Source: Arthrobacter sp. M4
GTDB lineage: Bacteria; Actinomycetota; Actinomycetes; Actinomycetales; Micrococcaceae
DNA length: 52,090 nucleotides
Assembly (NCBI RefSeq): GCF_020251205.1
Contig: NZ_JAIWYX010000022.1
Span: forward strand, 1 to 52,090
Direction of reading: 5' to 3'
The notes beneath the pieces were generated by a model. The model ran no database searches and was not told the origin of the DNA. It worked only from the letters and a program-made list of their open reading frames with translations. This document shows positions 1-7,381 of the stretch, piece by piece. Made by a program: the position numbers and the translations under genes. Every line of letters starts with the position of its first letter. Within the stretch, counting starts at the first letter, position 1.

Positions 1-152
1 ATCACGATCAGGCAGCTGGTTCGTCAACACGCTAAGGATGTGTGAGGTGTCTTCTCCTACAGCCACGTCCAACCTCTTTCTTCTTTGAATGTGTGGGCGC
101 TGTACGCACAGTGGAGCCCGCGCGCAGGGTGTGTTCCCGCGCAGACATAGTG

Positions 153-171
153 TTTCTCGTATAGTGAGAAA
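153..171. promoter_or_regulatory. Possible operator, inverted repeat TTTCTC-N7-GAGAAA
   Basis: A perfect 6-bp inverted repeat with a 7-bp spacer lies about 120 bp upstream of the predicted -35 box of the permease operon. The size fits a binding site for a dimeric regulator. No regulator gene adjoins it in the window, so the protein is unknown; PucR (5393-7039) is only one candidate. Confidence 0.3.
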
Positions 172-287
172 GTTTTTCTGTAATTCGAGATTATCGAGGT
201 GGTATCTAGGCAGTCAAGGCGAGGCCGCCGCCATCGGGCATTAAGGCTGTCAGGGATGATTGTGACCGCGCCCCAAATCCGGACACC

Positions 288-316
288 TTGACCTCCTGTG
301 ATCGGGCTCATACCAT
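288..316 (+). promoter_or_regulatory. Predicted sigma-70 promoter of the NCS1 operon
   Basis: TTGACC (288-293) and TACCAT (311-316) are separated by 17 bp, close to the housekeeping consensus. Transcription would start near 323 and read the permease, racemase, SDR and probably the PEP-mutase-like gene. Confidence 0.4.
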
Positions 317-457
317 TATTCCACTATTCAAAACCTAGATTCCGTAATGTGAAAAAGTCTTCCAAGTGCAGGAAGCGCAAAACGACACGCAGGCAAGGTG
401 CAGTCAATGACGACGCCGCAGCCTCAAGCGGAATCGGATCGAAAGCGGAGAATCACC

Positions 458-2020
458 ATGATGCAGACGCGTTCCTCAGGCGTCGAAGCTCCGGAAGCAA
501 TGGAGGTGGACGCAGCATCCACCCAGCAGCAGGCCAACGAAGCCCTGCTGTTCGACGCTTCCTCGGCCGTAGGCCATTCCATTAGTCCCCAGCTTTACAA
601 CCCGGACCTCGCACCCACCAAGCAAAAGGGCCGTAAATGGACCGCCTACAGCATCTTCACGCTGTGGGCCAACGACGTGCATAGCCTCGGCAACTACGCG
701 TTCGCCGTCGGGCTCTTCTCACTGGGCCTCGGTGCCTGGCAAATCCTCCTTGCCCTTGGCATTGGCGCAGTGCTGCTGTTTGGCCTGCTGAGTTTCTCCG
801 GATTCATGGGCCACAAGACGGGTGTTCCCTTCCCTGTCATGAGCCGCATCAGTTTCGGCATCCGGGGCGCGCAGATCGCAAGCCTGATCCGCGGCGCAGT
901 GGCCGTGGCGTGGTTCGGCATCCAGACCTTCCTGGCCTCGGTGGTCTTCCGAGTCATGCTGGTGGCCATGTTCCCGGGCCTGAAGGAATTGGACACCAAC
1001 TCCATCCTGGGCCTTTCAACGCTCGGCTGGATGACATTCGGCACGCTGTGGCTGATCCAGTTGGTCATCGTCAGCTTCGGCATGGAGATGATCCGCAAGT
1101 ACGAGGCCTTCGCCGGTCCCATCATCCTGGTCACCATGGTCTCCCTGGCAATCTGGGTGTTCGTCGAGGCCGGCGGAGCAATCGAATGGTCCGGCATCAA
1201 GAACCTCGAAGGTGGCGAAATGTGGCGGAGCATCTTCGCCGGCGGCGCCCTATGGGTTTCCATTTACGGCACGTTCGTCCTGAACTTCTGCGACTTCACG
1301 CGTTCCTCCACCACCAGGAAGTCGATTGTCCGTGGCAACTTCTGGGGTATTCCTATCAACATGCTGGTCTTTGGCGCCATCGTGGTGATCCTGGCCGGCG
1401 GTCAGTACAAGATCAACGGCAAGGTCATCGAAACGCCGTCGGACATCATCCAGACCATCCCCAACACCTTCTTCCTGGTCCTGGCCTGCGCCGCCATCCT
1501 CATCCTCACCATCGCCGTGAACCTCATGGCCAACTTCGTGGCACCGGTCTACGCGCTCACCAACCTCCTCCCCAAGAAGCTCGATTTCCGCAAGGCGGCC
1601 TGGGTCAGCGGCACCATCGGGCTGGTCATCCTGCCGTGGAACCTGTACAACAACCCCTTGGTCATCGTGTACTTCCTAGGCGGCCTGGGCGCCCTGCTCG
1701 GTCCGCTGTTCGGCGTCGTAATGGCCGACTACTGGCTGGTCCGCAAGAGCCGCGTCAACGTCCCGCAACTCTACACGGAAGAGTCCACCGGCGCCTACTT
1801 CTACAAGAAGGGCGTTAATCCCAAGGCGATCCTTGCCATGATGCCGGCAGCCGCCGTCGCAATCCTGGTGGCGTTTATCCCCGCCCTGGAGCCGGTGGCG
1901 CCGTTCTCCTGGTTCTTCGGTGCGGGCCTCGCCGCGGTGCTGTACTTTGTGATCGCGGACCGCAAGAGGCAGTATGACGACGTGTCGGGTGAGCCGATCG
2001 CCGTCGAAAGCGTCCACTAG
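458..2020 (+). CDS. NCS1-family nucleobase/hydantoin/allantoin permease
   Basis: Inner-membrane secondary transporter of the NCS1 family, which imports purines, pyrimidines, allantoin or hydantoins with Na+ or H+. The 520-residue product has about twelve hydrophobic segments after a polar N-terminus of about 75 residues. WFGIQ matches the Mhp1 hydantoin-transporter segment with the substrate-stacking Trp and hydrogen-bonding Gln four residues apart; NLMANF fits the later binding-site Asn. I chose ATG 458 because GCGGAG stands 7 bases before it; GTG 398 and ATG 407 are in frame upstream. The next gene is a hydantoin-racemase relative 19 bases downstream, which supports a hydantoin- or allantoin-like substrate, but the exact one cannot be read from sequence. 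Confidence 0.9.
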   Translation: MMQTRSSGVEAPEAMEVDAASTQQQANEALLFDASSAVGHSISPQLYNPDLAPTKQKGRKWTAYSIFTLWANDVHSLGNYAFAVGLFSLGLGAWQILLALGIGAVLLFGLLSFSGFMGHKTGVPFPVMSRISFGIRGAQIASLIRGAVAVAWFGIQTFLASVVFRVMLVAMFPGLKELDTNSILGLSTLGWMTFGTLWLIQLVIVSFGMEMIRKYEAFAGPIILVTMVSLAIWVFVEAGGAIEWSGIKNLEGGEMWRSIFAGGALWVSIYGTFVLNFCDFTRSSTTRKSIVRGNFWGIPINMLVFGAIVVILAGGQYKINGKVIETPSDIIQTIPNTFFLVLACAAILILTIAVNLMANFVAPVYALTNLLPKKLDFRKAAWVSGTIGLVILPWNLYNNPLVIVYFLGGLGALLGPLFGVVMADYWLVRKSRVNVPQLYTEESTGAYFYKKGVNPKAILAMMPAAAVAILVAFIPALEPVAPFSWFFGAGLAAVLYFVIADRKRQYDDVSGEPIAVESVH

Positions 2021-2039
2021 AGCAAAACGAGAGGGCACC

Positions 2040-2816
2040 ATGCGAATCCTTGTCGCGAATGTCAACACCACCGCATCCATGACGGAGTCGATCGCGGCCC
2101 AAGCCAGGCTCGCCGCGGCCCCCGGCACGGAGATCATCGGGATCACACCGCGCTTCGGCGCCGACTCCTGCGAAGGAAACTTCGAAAGCTACCTTGCCGC
2201 CATCGCCGTGATGGACGCCGTGGTCAACTATCCGGAACCGTTCGACGCCGTCATCCAGGCCGGCTACGGCGAACATGGCCGCGAGGGCCTGCAGGAACTC
2301 CTGGATGTGCCTGTCGTGGACATCACGGAAGCGGCAGCGAGCACCGCCATGTTCCTGGGGCACAAGTACTCGGTGGTCACAACACTGGACCGCGCGGTTC
2401 CACTCATCGAGGACCGGCTCAAGTTGGCCGGACTGGAAGCACGCTGTGCGTCGGTGCGCGCCAGCGGCATGGCCGTCCTGGAACTCGAAGAGCACCCGGA
2501 CCGCGCCGTGGAGGCGATCGTTGGGCAGGCCGAGAAGGCCGTCCAGGATGACAAGGCCGAGGTCATCGTCCTGGGCTGTGGCGGTATGGCGGGCCTGGAT
2601 GAACAGATCCGCCAGCGCTGCGGCGTCCCGGTAGTCGACGGCGTCGCTGCCGCGGTCACCATCGCCGAATCGCTCGTCCGGCTGGGACTCTCGACGTCGA
2701 AGGTCCGCACTTATGCTGCGCCGCGACCCAAAACGGTGATCGGCTGGCCGATTTCGGGCAGCTTGGCCGGCACTGAGACGCCTACCTCCGTGGCATCCCA
2801 GGGCCAGGGCCGCTGA
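2040..2816 (+). CDS. Aspartate/glutamate/hydantoin racemase family protein
   Basis: A 258-residue cytosolic protein of the Asp/Glu/hydantoin racemase superfamily. Members invert hydantoins, allantoin or acidic amino acids with two cysteines that act as acid and base. ATG 2040 follows GAGAGGG. The N-terminal strand MRILVANVNT and the second cysteine motif VLGCGGM (Cys180) are clear. Where relatives have the first cysteine (A-C-F-x-D-P-G), this protein reads AGYGEHG, with Gly75 in the cysteine place. It may therefore use one-base chemistry, act as another kind of lyase or isomerase, or be inactive as a racemase. It sits between the permease and an SDR whose start follows its stop by 2 bases, so all three are probably co-translated. 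Confidence 0.82.
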   Translation: MRILVANVNTTASMTESIAAQARLAAAPGTEIIGITPRFGADSCEGNFESYLAAIAVMDAVVNYPEPFDAVIQAGYGEHGREGLQELLDVPVVDITEAAASTAMFLGHKYSVVTTLDRAVPLIEDRLKLAGLEARCASVRASGMAVLELEEHPDRAVEAIVGQAEKAVQDDKAEVIVLGCGGMAGLDEQIRQRCGVPVVDGVAAAVTIAESLVRLGLSTSKVRTYAAPRPKTVIGWPISGSLAGTETPTSVASQGQGR

Positions 2817-2818
2817 GC

Positions 2819-3619
2819 GTGGCCGAGCACGCAACGTCTGGATCCGGCAACCCCGACGGCGGCAGCCCGGCAGCGGAAGGCCGCGTCGCCGTCGTCACCG
2901 GCGCCGGATCGGGGATTGGCCGGGCCGTCGCCCGAATGATGTTCGCCGAAGGCTATCGCGTCGCCCTTGCCGGGCGGCGCGAAGCCGCGTTGCTTGAGAC
3001 TGCCGCGGGTAACCCCAACGCGCTGACAGTGCCGTGCGATATCACGGCGCCCGACGACGTCGAACGACTTTTCGAAGCCGCGCAGCAACGTTGGGGCCGG
3101 GTTGATGTGCTGTTTAACAATGCAGGCACGTTCGGCCCCGCCGGAGGGGTTGACGAGATCAGCGTCGCCGACTGGGAAGCAACCGTGGCCGTGAACGTCA
3201 CCGGGGCGATGCTGTGCGCGGCTGCGGCGGTGCGCGCCATGAAAGCCCAGTCCCCGCAAGGTGGCCGGATCATCAACAACGGCTCCATCTCCGCGCATTC
3301 GCCCAGGCCTCGTTCTGTCGCGTACACAGTGACAAAGCATGCGATTACGGGGCTGACCAAGAGCATCGAGCTGGATGGCAGGGCTTTTGGCATCACCTGC
3401 GGGCAGATCGACATCGGCAATACCTGGACCGAGATCATGGATACCATCGGCGTCGGCACGGGAGCTCTCCAGGCCGATGGTACCCGCAAAGTCGAGCCGA
3501 TGTTCCCGGTGGAGGACGCCGCCCGCGCGGTGCTGCTCATGGCCAACATGCCTCCGTCGGCGAGTGTCGGTTCCCTGCTGGTCACCGCTGCGGGCATGCC
3601 GTTCATCGGGCGGGGTTAG
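2819..3619 (+). CDS. Short-chain dehydrogenase/reductase (SDR)
   Basis: NAD(P)-dependent oxidoreductase of the classical SDR family, 266 residues with a 20-residue polar N-terminal extension. Visible motifs are the Rossmann TGAGSGIG (about 27-34), NNAG (100-103), catalytic Ser156 and the YTVTK pair Tyr169/Lys173. The GTG start lies 2 bases after the racemase stop, so translation is probably coupled. Substrate unknown; the setting suggests an alcohol or keto intermediate from the compound imported by the NCS1 permease. Confidence 0.88.
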   Translation: MAEHATSGSGNPDGGSPAAEGRVAVVTGAGSGIGRAVARMMFAEGYRVALAGRREAALLETAAGNPNALTVPCDITAPDDVERLFEAAQQRWGRVDVLFNNAGTFGPAGGVDEISVADWEATVAVNVTGAMLCAAAAVRAMKAQSPQGGRIINNGSISAHSPRPRSVAYTVTKHAITGLTKSIELDGRAFGITCGQIDIGNTWTEIMDTIGVGTGALQADGTRKVEPMFPVEDAARAVLLMANMPPSASVGSLLVTAAGMPFIGRG

Positions 3620-3674
3620 GGATTACCGGGTGTTGCTGGCCGCGTTGCCGAGGGGCCCGGGTTAGTCTCGCCCC

Positions 3675-4454
3675 ATGACATCCACCATTGCTGCCAAAGC
3701 CACCGAACTCCGCCGCCTCCACGAGGCTCCGCAGGTTCTCCAGATCATCAACGTCTGGGACGTCGTCAGCGCCAAAGTCGCCAGCGAGGTTCCCGGGACG
3801 GCCGCCTTGGCCACAGCGAGCCACTCCATCGCCGCGTCCCTTGGATATGAAGATGGCGAGAACATCCCTGTGGACCTCATGATCGAGGCGGCGGGACGAA
3901 TCGCTGCCTCCTCCAATCTCCCTGTCAGCGCGGACCTCGAGTCCGGATACGGCAACCCAGGGGAGACGGTCCGCAAGGCGATTGGCGTCGGCGTCGTGGG
4001 TGCCAATATCGAGGACCAGGCGCGTCCGCTCCCTGACGCCGTCGCCCAGATGTCCGCGGCGGTCCGGGCAGCTGAGTCCGAGGGTATCGATTTCGTCCTC
4101 AATGCCCGCACCGACGTCTTGCTCAGAGGCCAGGGGCGTGAACGGCAGGATGTGTTGGCGGACGCGGTTGAACGCGGCCGGGCGTTCCTGGAGGTCGGCG
4201 CCACCAACGTCTTTGTGCCGGGCCTGTTGGATGAGGCTGACGTATCAGCCCTGGTTGAAGGCATTGGCTGGAACAAGGTGTCAGTCATCAATGTCCCCGG
4301 CTCCTTGCTTCCCGCACGGCTCCAGGAGCTTGGCGTATCCCGGATTTCCTACGGCCCGTGGACCCAGCGGGTGGCTCTCACGGCGTTCGCCGATGCCGTG
4401 GCCGGTCTGCTGGACGGAGGGAACCTTCCGGAGGGAACGCGCATCTTGAACTAG
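3675..4454 (+). CDS. Isocitrate lyase/PEP mutase superfamily protein
   Basis: A 259-residue TIM-barrel protein of the PEP mutase/isocitrate lyase superfamily, which makes or breaks C-C or C-P bonds in 2-oxo acids with Mg2+. The metal-binding segments are recognisable: DLESGYG (87-93), NIED (111-114) and NARTD (143-147). The cysteine loop KKCGH of true isocitrate and methylisocitrate lyases is absent; a short ARPLPDA loop follows IEDQ. The reaction is therefore unassigned; oxaloacetate-type hydrolase or carboxy-PEP-type activity are family options. It lies 55 bases after the SDR on the same strand and ends tail to tail with the glutaminase gene. Confidence 0.82.
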   Translation: MTSTIAAKATELRRLHEAPQVLQIINVWDVVSAKVASEVPGTAALATASHSIAASLGYEDGENIPVDLMIEAAGRIAASSNLPVSADLESGYGNPGETVRKAIGVGVVGANIEDQARPLPDAVAQMSAAVRAAESEGIDFVLNARTDVLLRGQGRERQDVLADAVERGRAFLEVGATNVFVPGLLDEADVSALVEGIGWNKVSVINVPGSLLPARLQELGVSRISYGPWTQRVALTAFADAVAGLLDGGNLPEGTRILN

Positions 4455-4482
4455 CCGTTTCATCCGGCCGTCGTGTCCGGCC

Positions 4483-5400
4483 TCAGAAAATCGACCAGCC
4501 CGAGCGCGTGGTGAAGGCATCCAGCGCTGCCACTCCGGCCACCGAGTTGCCGGAGCGGTCCAGCGCTGGGCTCCAGACGCAGATGGTGCAGTTATTCGGC
4601 ACGACGGCGATGACGCCGCCGCCCACGCCGCTCTTGCCCGGCAGGCCCACGCGGTAGGCGAATTCGCCAGCGGCGTCATAGGTTCCGCAGGTCAGCATGA
4701 CGGCGTTAATCCGTTTGGTTTGCGACGCCGGTAGGAAGGCAGTGCCGTCGGCCCGCCTGCCGTTGGTGGCCAGGAACCTGGCCGCGAGTGCAAGGTCTGT
4801 GCAACTCATCGCCAGGGCGCACTGTGCGATGTACGCGTCCAGCACCTCGTCTACCGGGTTCTCCAGGTTTCCGTAGCTGGCAAGGAAATGCGCCAGGGAG
4901 GCGTTGCGGTGGCTGTTTCGAGCTTCCGAGGCGGCCACTTCGGCATCGGAATCGATGCCGGGGTTGCCGCTTTCGTCCCGCATGAAGCTACGCACGGCTT
5001 CCGCCGCGGAGCCGTCCGTGAGGCTGAGCAGCCTATCCGTGACCACCAGCGCACCGGCGTTGATGAACGGGTTGCGCGGAATCCCGTCTTCGTGCTCCAA
5101 CTGGACCAGGGAGTTGAAGGGGTTGCCGGAAGGCTCACGGAAGACGCGTTTCCAGACGCTGTCGTCGTCGCCAGCCAGCACCAACGCCAGCGTGAATACC
5201 TTCGAGATGCTCTGGATCGAAAACGGCACGGTGGCGTCGCCGGAAGCATAGACCTCGCCGCCGCGGGTAGCGACCGCGATGCCGAACTGGCTTGTATCCA
5301 CGGTCGCTAGTCCAGGGATATAGTCCGCTGCCGCGCCCTGTCCAAGGAATGGCTGGATGTCCCCGACGATATCGTCCAGGAGGTTTTGCAGGTCAATCAT
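4483..5400 (-). CDS. glsA: Glutaminase
   Basis: Hydrolyses L-glutamine to glutamate and ammonia in the cytosol. The 305-residue length is normal for the bacterial glutaminase family. The serine-lysine pair is in QSISKVF (Ser64, Lys67). The conserved stretches NPFINAGAL and GEFAYRVGLPGKSGVGGG are also present. The frame is open further upstream, but ATG 5400 gives the standard N-terminus. This ATG overlaps the stop of the upstream PucR gene by 8 bases, so the glutaminase is probably translated by coupling. The arrangement suggests nitrogen-responsive control. Confidence 0.93.
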   Translation of the reverse strand: MIDLQNLLDDIVGDIQPFLGQGAAADYIPGLATVDTSQFGIAVATRGGEVYASGDATVPFSIQSISKVFTLALVLAGDDDSVWKRVFREPSGNPFNSLVQLEHEDGIPRNPFINAGALVVTDRLLSLTDGSAAEAVRSFMRDESGNPGIDSDAEVAASEARNSHRNASLAHFLASYGNLENPVDEVLDAYIAQCALAMSCTDLALAARFLATNGRRADGTAFLPASQTKRINAVMLTCGTYDAAGEFAYRVGLPGKSGVGGGVIAVVPNNCTICVWSPALDRSGNSVAGVAALDAFTTRSGWSIF

Positions 5401-7039
5401 TGGGGGCGGCCTCGAATTGCTCGTCCAGCGGCGGCATGGAGTGTGTCCAGAGGCGGATCTGCAGGTGGGCAAGGAGCCGCTGGTCGGGATCCTGCAGGTC
5501 GATGCCGCTCAACTCGCAGGCACGGCGGAGCCGGTAATGCACGGTGTTCCGGTGGACTGCGAGTTCTTCTGCGCACCGGTTCACGTCTCCGAAGAACTCC
5601 AAGTACGCAAGGAGAGTGGCAGCGAACTCGGGATACCGGTAGCAGAGCAAGGTGATGCCGTCGTGCCGGAGGCGGGTCCTGGAGCCCAGAAGCCCAAAAA
5701 GCTCCCGAGTGAGCACTTTGGTTTCAACGTCACTGTAGGAAGCGACGTTGATGGATGGCGTGTCCTCCAAGACCTTCAGCACGCTCCTGACACGGTCCAG
5801 CGTGCTGTGCAGTTCATCGAGGCGGTCGACGACGGGCCCCACCGCAGCCTGCACCTGGCAGTGCAGGTGGACGCGGGCATCCCGCACGATCGCCTTGACC
5901 AAGCGGTTGATCGCAGGGGGTGACTTCACGGGATCGAGGTCGGGCAGGATCATCGCTATCTCCAGCCCGATGGCCCCCACCACCGCGCCGGGCCGATAGG
6001 CCGCGGCGTGGATCGATGCTACGTTGGCCAGCTCACCACGCCGCAGTTGCAGGCCCGGGGCCGTGTCGTCGTCGCCCTTGGCCGAGATAAGAACCAGGGC
6101 TGCAGGCTTGGCGGGATCGATGCCCGCGGATTGTGCCTGCGAATGGATCTGAGGCGTGCCGCTCAGCAGGCTGGAAATCCGGTCGCGCCGCAGGGCCTGG
6201 GACTGTTCGTTGCGGTGCCTGACAAGTTCGATCGCCGCATGGCGCGCCGCGCCCACCAAGATCTTGTCCGTGTTGGGAGCCAGGGGCTCGGTCCCTTCCT
6301 GCAACCAGATGTACCCGAGCACCCGGCGCCCGGCGTGGATCCCCACAGCCACCCGCTCCCGGAGGCCTTCCTGTGGATTGGCGGCCATATGTATGGGCGT
6401 TTCAGACGCCTGCAGATGCTTGTACACACCGGATTCCTTGAGCAGCTTTTGGTACCGCTCGGGCCCCCTCCGGCTAAGGATGGACAGCCGGCGCAGCTCG
6501 TCGACGTCGTGGGAGGCCGGCGAGTAGGCCAGCACCCTGTTGGCGGGGTCCTCGATGACTACATGTCCATTGGCCAGCGTGGCAGTGGTCGCGGCGATGG
6601 CGAAGAGGTCCCGATGCATGACGTCAGAGGCCTCGCTGGAGAGACCGGGCTCCTGGATGCGGTCCCGTGCGATGCCCTCAAAGGCATCCCACCGCATGGT
6701 CGGGGGAACTGAGATCAGTCCGACGCCTGCCGGGCGCAGCAGCTCCGCCATGGGCTCAAGCTCGGCCTCGGTGCCCTTGACCGCAATGGCCACGGGCCGT
6801 CGCGGGAGCAGCCTGCGAACTGCCGGCAGGGCGGCGCGGCCGCGGGCTCCGATCAGCAGGACCAAGGATCCGGGCTGGAGGGGTTCATCGTCCTCGGCGT
6901 CGGCTATGACGGTTCCGCGAACTGTTCCGTTATCCGCAGCCGGGGCTACTACCAGCCGTCCGTGGTCGACTCCGATGTCTTCAAGTATGTCGCTGAGCAT
7001 GGCGCCTTTGACATGCTCAGCAGATTTGTGGGGTGCCAC
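5393..7039 (-). CDS. PucR-family transcriptional regulator
   Basis: A 548-residue DNA-binding regulator of the PucR/CdaR type. These have an N-terminal sensory region, a middle domain and a C-terminal helix-turn-helix, and commonly control purine, amino-acid or polyamine use. The C-terminal module is clear: DVNRCAEELAVHRNTVHYRL near residues 475-495, followed by DPDQRLLAHLQIRLW. The N-terminus resembles the PucR ligand-binding domain. The start is uncertain: GTG 7039 has a weak purine-rich leader, and ATG 7000 is an in-frame alternative. It overlaps glutaminase on its 3' side and faces the decarboxylase genes across about 210 bases, so both are plausible targets. Confidence 0.85.
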   Translation of the reverse strand: MAPHKSAEHVKGAMLSDILEDIGVDHGRLVVAPAADNGTVRGTVIADAEDDEPLQPGSLVLLIGARGRAALPAVRRLLPRRPVAIAVKGTEAELEPMAELLRPAGVGLISVPPTMRWDAFEGIARDRIQEPGLSSEASDVMHRDLFAIAATTATLANGHVVIEDPANRVLAYSPASHDVDELRRLSILSRRGPERYQKLLKESGVYKHLQASETPIHMAANPQEGLRERVAVGIHAGRRVLGYIWLQEGTEPLAPNTDKILVGAARHAAIELVRHRNEQSQALRRDRISSLLSGTPQIHSQAQSAGIDPAKPAALVLISAKGDDDTAPGLQLRRGELANVASIHAAAYRPGAVVGAIGLEIAMILPDLDPVKSPPAINRLVKAIVRDARVHLHCQVQAAVGPVVDRLDELHSTLDRVRSVLKVLEDTPSINVASYSDVETKVLTRELFGLLGSRTRLRHDGITLLCYRYPEFAATLLAYLEFFGDVNRCAEELAVHRNTVHYRLRRACELSGIDLQDPDQRLLAHLQIRLWTHSMPPLDEQFEAAPND

Positions 7040-7247
7040 CGAATTTCTTTCTTTGAGGAGGTTGTTCGGCCAAGAACTTTACTCTCCGCGCGCCGAAGTG
7101 GTTTTGTTTTCGCGGCACAACCAGCATCGCGCGAATTTAGCGGCCCGGACAGTTCTTTGTTCGAGGCTGGAACCTAGAGTGGTCTACCGTGCGCCGGGCA
7201 ATGGGGCCGGGCTCATGAATTCAATGGAGTCAAAGGAGACCCCAGGA

Positions 7248-7340
7248 ATGAAAACCACGCAGTTCGATCCAGCGGACGCCGTAGAAAACGGCCGGGAACT
7301 AGTCGGTGACGCGTCCCTGATGTCCTCCATCGCAAGCTAA
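7248..7340 (+). CDS. Small ORF (30 codons) upstream of the decarboxylase, possible leader peptide
   Basis: ATG 7248 is preceded by AAAGGAG at 7232-7238 with a 9-base gap, a far better ribosome binding site than that of the decarboxylase. The product starts MKTTQFDPADAVENGRELVG and ends in a Ser/Ala-rich tail; it has no signal peptide or membrane segment. It stops 41 bases before the decarboxylase ATG, which has no obvious Shine-Dalgarno sequence. The ORF may be a leader that loads ribosomes for the decarboxylase, or a small protein acting with it. I recognise no family. Confidence 0.5.
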   Translation: MKTTQFDPADAVENGRELVGDASLMSSIAS

Positions 7341-7381
7341 ACCACCAAACCCAGAACCGCTGGCCCGCACCCAAACCAACA

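Larger units (their letters stand above)
1..457. other. Upstream region of the NCS1 permease operon, no gene seen
   Basis: No convincing coding region is visible here; the open frames lack ribosome binding sites and family features. The stretch holds a 19-bp dyad at 153-171 and a promoter-like sequence at 288-316, listed separately. The distance from that promoter to the chosen start at 458 leaves a leader of about 135 bases. The end of any gene before the window is not recognisable. Confidence 0.5.

Noticed and set aside
57..311. An 84-codon minus-strand frame near the left edge
   Set aside because: No ribosome binding site, no domain, and it spans the predicted promoter and dyad of the permease operon.
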